Origin: an uncultured Phascolarctobacterium sp.
Lineage (GTDB): Bacteria; Bacillota; Negativicutes; Acidaminococcales; Acidaminococcaceae
Direction: 5' to 3'
Assembly (NCBI GenBank): GCA_900553055.1
Contig: USBV01000069.1
Span: forward strand, 1 to 8,206
DNA: 8,206 nucleotides
Each line of letters starts with the position of its first letter. Position 1 is the stretch's first letter. Shown piece after piece: positions 5,806-8,206 of this stretch. The notes beneath the pieces are model-generated. The model searched no databases. It saw only the letters and a list, made by a program, of their open reading frames with translations, and was not told where the DNA came from. Position numbers and translations under genes: made by a program.

Positions 5806-6762
5806 ATGCAGTGGAAAAGGATTGCAGGGGCTTGCCTGTGCGTGGCTGCGCTGGCGTTGGCTGGCTGTGGTGGCGGCGAAAAAAAGCAGGCTGTTGATAC
5901 GAGCAAGGCCTATTTATCCTTAAAGGATGCTGCCGGTCGACAGGTAGTGCTGGCGCAGAAGCCGGAGCGGATAGTGAGCCTGAGTCCTTCTTATTTGGGT
6001 ATGATTGAAGCAGTGGGCGGCAAGATTGTGGGCCGTGCAACCTCTAAGGTGGGTACCATTCCTGAATCCATGAAGAATGTGCCGGAAATTGGCTTTGTTT
6101 TCAATATTAACATGGAAAGCCTTGTAGCGCTGCGTCCTGATTTAGTTTTGGCAGGTCGCAATCAGCACGAAAAATTTGTGCCGCTACTAGAATCCAACAA
6201 AATCAATGTCATCGAGTTCGATGCCAAAACCTATGATGAGGTTAAGGCAACAGTAAAGACACTAGGCGATGTGTATGGCAATCCTGAGAAGGCCAAGGCG
6301 GAAAATGCTTTGCTGGATAAGCAGATTAATGAGATTAAAGCCAAGCTGCCCAAGGATAAGAAGCGCATTGTGATTATGCACGCCACGGCTAGCAGTGTAA
6401 CTGTAGAAGGCTCTCGCAGCATTGCTGGCTGTGTTAGCGATATTTTAGGCTTTGAGAATGTGGCTGCAGCTGCCCTGCAGGGCAAGTCCGACAAAACTCC
6501 CTATAGCATGGAAAGCTTGGTGGGCCAAAATCCTGATTTGATTTTTATTACTTCCATGGGTAAGGCGGAGGAAATCGAAAATCGCCTGCGCAAGGATTTC
6601 AAAAAGAATCCTGCTTGGAACAGTCTTACTGCCGTGCAGCAGGGCAAGGTCTATGTGCTGCCGGAGCGCTTATTCCTGATTAACCCCGGTCTGCGCTATC
6701 CGGAGGCTGTCAAGTACATGGCTCAGCAGGTTTATCCAGAGGTTTTTAAAGATGGCAAATAA
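5806..6762 (+). CDS. ABC importer substrate-binding lipoprotein (BtuF/FecB-like; cobalamin, heme or iron-complex)
   Basis: Captures a substrate outside the inner membrane and hands it to the permease encoded next. Residues 1-21 form a lipoprotein signal peptide: basic start MQWKR, hydrophobic core, and lipobox LAGC with Cys21 as the lipid-bearing residue, then a GGGEKK linker. The mature protein is a class III (single helix backbone) periplasmic binding protein: PERIVSLSPSYLGMIEAVG, NMESLVALRPDLVL, a long linking helix rich in Lys and Glu, MESLVGQNPDLIF, and the C-terminal NPGLRYPEAVKYMA common in the iron/heme/cobalamin group. Length (318) is usual. The ATG at 5806 follows GAGGTGAT (5793-5800) at 5 bases. 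It overlaps the permease start by 11 bases. The substrate cannot be decided from sequence; the absence of a cobalamin riboswitch is mild evidence against B12. Confidence 0.9.
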   Translation: MQWKRIAGACLCVAALALAGCGGGEKKQAVDTSKAYLSLKDAAGRQVVLAQKPERIVSLSPSYLGMIEAVGGKIVGRATSKVGTIPESMKNVPEIGFVFNINMESLVALRPDLVLAGRNQHEKFVPLLESNKINVIEFDAKTYDEVKATVKTLGDVYGNPEKAKAENALLDKQINEIKAKLPKDKKRIVIMHATASSVTVEGSRSIAGCVSDILGFENVAAAALQGKSDKTPYSMESLVGQNPDLIFITSMGKAEEIENRLRKDFKKNPAWNSLTAVQQGKVYVLPERLFLINPGLRYPEAVKYMAQQVYPEVFKDGK

Positions 6763-7774
6763 AAGCTTGGACGGAGCAGTGGAGCGCTTTGGCATTAGCC
6801 GCACTGCTTGGCGTGTGACCATTTTAATATTGTTTGCTTTTTTGGCAGTGCTGGGTGCCTTTTTGAGCCTGACCAAGGGCTCCAGCGTGATAACCATGTC
6901 CCAAATCGTGGAGCTTTTGCTTAACCCTGGGATGGACCCCCAAAGCCAGATTATTTGGAATATCCGCATGCCCCGCACCATTGTGGGGGCGCTGGTGGGC
7001 ATTAATTTGTCATTATCCGGCGCTATTTTGCAGGCCATTATGCGTAATCCCTTGGCGGACCCCCATATCATCGGTATTTCCAGCGGCGCAGGCTTGGCTG
7101 GTGTTGTGATTATGATTCTCTTCCCGGCGTTGGAATATTTGATTACGCCGGTGGCCTTTGTGGGAGCTATGCTGGCGGCCATTTGCATTTATATTTTGGC
7201 ATGGAAAAATGGTATCAAGCCCGTGCGCATTATCTTGGCCGGTGTGGCTGTGTCAGCCTTTTTAAGTGCGGGCATTAGCGGCCTGATGATTTTTTATAGC
7301 GACAGAGTCCATGGTGCTTTGATGTGGATGGTGGGCGGCTTGGCGGCTCGTAGCTGGCCCCATGTAAGCATCATCCTACCCTATGCTGCTATTGGCTTAG
7401 TATTGGCCTTGGCCAGTGCTTCTTACTTAAATATTTTGCAGCTGGGTGACGAAATGGCCCGGGGCTTGGGCGTGAATGTGGAGGTTACCCGCATTGTGAT
7501 GACAGCTATTGCAGCCTTGCTGGCCGCCAGTGCTGTCAGTGTAGTGGGCCTGTTGGGCTTTGTGGGCTTGGTTGTGCCCCATGCGGCGCGGCTGTTAATT
7601 GGTAGCGATTACCGCTTTTTGCTGCCTGCGGCAGCTTTGCTGGGCGTTGCGATTGTAACCTTGAGCGACACCTTTGCGCGCGTAATTTTTGCGCCGATTG
7701 AATTGCCTGTGGGCATTATTATGGCCTTTTTGGGCGCACCCTTCTTTCTGTTCTTGTTAAGGAGGGAAATCTGA
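6752..7774 (+). CDS. FecCD/BtuC-family ABC importer permease
   Basis: The inner-membrane channel subunit of a type II ABC importer; two copies would pair with two ATPase subunits. The 340 residues, with about ten membrane segments, fit the family. Visible marks: IWNIRMPRTIVGALVGINLSLSGAI(LQ) near residues 68-94 with RNPLADPHIIGISSGAGL after it, WMVGGLAARSW, the ATPase-coupling loop DEMARGLGVNVE (about 231-242), GFVGLVVPHAARLL (about 269-282), and the closing LPVGIIMAFLGAPFFLFLL. The ATG at 6752 lies inside the binding-protein gene and is preceded by AGAGG (6738-6742). Its TGA shares its A with the ATG of the ATPase gene, so all three genes are tightly coupled in one operon. Confidence 0.95.
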   Translation: MANKSLDGAVERFGISRTAWRVTILILFAFLAVLGAFLSLTKGSSVITMSQIVELLLNPGMDPQSQIIWNIRMPRTIVGALVGINLSLSGAILQAIMRNPLADPHIIGISSGAGLAGVVIMILFPALEYLITPVAFVGAMLAAICIYILAWKNGIKPVRIILAGVAVSAFLSAGISGLMIFYSDRVHGALMWMVGGLAARSWPHVSIILPYAAIGLVLALASASYLNILQLGDEMARGLGVNVEVTRIVMTAIAALLAASAVSVVGLLGFVGLVVPHAARLLIGSDYRFLLPAAALLGVAIVTLSDTFARVIFAPIELPVGIIMAFLGAPFFLFLLRREI

Positions 7775-8070
7775 TGACAGCGATTTTGGCAGCTCATAAT
7801 ATTGATGTGGGCATTAATAAAAAGACCATTGTGCACGATTTGTCCTTGGAGATTCCCGAGGGCAAGATTACGGCAATTATTGGCCCCAACGGCTGCGGCA
7901 AGAGCACCACGCTGAAGGCCATTAGCCGCATTTGGCCTGTGGAAAAGGGTAGTATTACCTTTAAGGGACAGGATATTAAGAAGTTTAGCCATCGTGAATT
8001 TGCCCAATGCTTGGCGATTTTGACGCAGGCGAGCAGCTGCTCGTCATTCAGGCTCTGCAGCGGCGTCTGA
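7774..8070 (+). CDS. ABC importer ATPase (FecE/BtuD-like), cut off after the Q-loop at a sequence junction
   Basis: The energy-supplying subunit of the importer, starting at ATG 7774 with AAGGAGG at 7759-7765. It shows the usual N-terminal half of a FecE/BtuD ATPase: NIDVGINKKTIVHDLSLEIPEG split by normal spacing, Walker A GPNGCGKST (37-45), KGSITFKGQDI, and the Q-loop LAILTQ with Gln85. After Gln85 (base 8028) the family match stops abruptly. The next 13 residues (to a stop at 8068-8070) are unrelated, and the signature LSGGQ, Walker B and H-loop are missing; normal length is about 255. The frame from 8029 on is antisense to a flavoprotein fragment. I take bases 7774-8028 as the real partial gene and the rest as an artefact of the junction. 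Confidence 0.88.
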   Translation: MTAILAAHNIDVGINKKTIVHDLSLEIPEGKITAIIGPNGCGKSTTLKAISRIWPVEKGSITFKGQDIKKFSHREFAQCLAILTQASSCSSFRLCSGV

Positions 8071-8206
8071 TATTTGAGCCCTGCGCGCTTGACGATCATT
8101 TTTCCGAGGCGCGACTGGAGCATGCCGGAGAACAGATCCTCGGCGGCAAGTGCCGGGAGATTGGCGCGCTTTTCCTGCAGCATGTCCAGAAGCACGCCGT
8201 CTCCGT
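8029..8206 (-). CDS. HI0933/BaiN-like NAD(P)/FAD-dependent flavoprotein, internal fragment
   Basis: On the minus strand the frame is open from the window end and encodes about 58 residues in two readable blocks, GDGVLLDMLQEKRANLPALA and FSGMLQSRLGKMIVKRAGL, then PLQSLNDEQLLA. These resemble the middle-to-late part of HI0933-like flavoproteins, where a block of the type RRxxLPxxTxExxLxGxLxxRLGxxLLKxAGI is followed by LxxxELRxLA. The family binds FAD and is assigned as an oxidoreductase; one member (BaiN) acts in bile acid dehydroxylation, but most substrates are unknown. Both ends are missing: the 5' side runs off the window and the 3' side ends at the junction near 8029. G+C is about 60% by hand count against about 48% just upstream, so it probably comes from another genome or locus. 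Continuing the frame past 8029 only reads the ATPase gene backwards. Confidence 0.75.
8030..8043. repeat. 14-bp perfect palindrome at the junction
   Basis: CGAGCAGCTGCTCG is its own reverse complement and starts within two bases of the point where the ATPase match ends. Such a palindrome can promote template switching during amplification or a false overlap in assembly. Confidence 0.85.

Noticed and set aside
5712..5897. 61-residue plus-strand frame starting in the leader RNA
   Set aside because: It overlaps the importer signal peptide in another frame, has no ribosome binding site and a composition typical of an out-of-frame reading.
6670..7188. 172-residue minus-strand frame opposite the permease
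   Set aside because: Antisense of a clear FecCD permease, with no recognisable domain or ribosome binding site.
7794..8195. 133-residue minus-strand frame running through the junction
   Set aside because: Only the part from 8029 upward resembles a protein family; the rest is the ATPase gene read backwards, so it is not a single gene.

Overview
The window looks like a piece of a Firmicutes genome, most likely from the diderm class Negativicutes (my guess is a gut relative of Phascolarctobacterium or Acidaminococcus; this is inference). The signs are a SAM-I (S-box) riboswitch ahead of metK, strong AGGAGG-type ribosome binding sites, consensus sigma-A promoters, a DUF896/YnzC-type small protein, and moderate G+C (about 48% where I counted by hand). 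The window opens inside coaBC and ends in foreign-looking sequence, so it is probably a short metagenomic contig.

Layout. 1-483: 3' end of coaBC (+). 484-853: promoter, SAM-I riboswitch, terminator and metK leader. 854-2032: metK (+). 2033-2423: convergent intergenic region with a metK-distal hairpin and, on the minus strand, tRNA-Ala(GGC) with its own promoter and terminator, then a duplicated 3' tRNA-Ala remnant with a second terminator. 2424-3439: azlD and azlC (-), a two-subunit branched-chain amino acid exporter with a fully consensus promoter. 3603-4532: class II fructose-bisphosphate aldolase (-). 4613-5521: a DUF896 small protein and an RluA-family pseudouridine synthase without an S4 domain (-, one operon). 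5641-5805: divergent promoters and a structured, terminator-like leader. 5806-8028: lipoprotein binding protein, FecCD/BtuC-type permease and the first part of the ATPase of an iron-complex/heme/cobalamin importer (+, overlapping genes).

At about 8028-8031 the ATPase stops matching its family just after the Q-loop glutamine. The remaining ~176 bases are G+C-richer (about 60%) and encode, on the opposite strand, a fragment of an HI0933/BaiN-type flavoprotein. The join sits on a 14-bp perfect palindrome. I read it as a chimeric assembly or amplification join first and a real rearrangement second.

Functionally the window is mostly housekeeping: coenzyme A synthesis, SAM synthesis under SAM feedback, Ala tRNA, amino acid export, glycolysis, rRNA modification and a micronutrient importer. 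I found no clear new multi-gene system. The most promising undescribed elements are regulatory: the unidentified leader RNA before the importer, dyads lying on the azlC and importer -10 boxes, and the tRNA-Ala 3' remnant.
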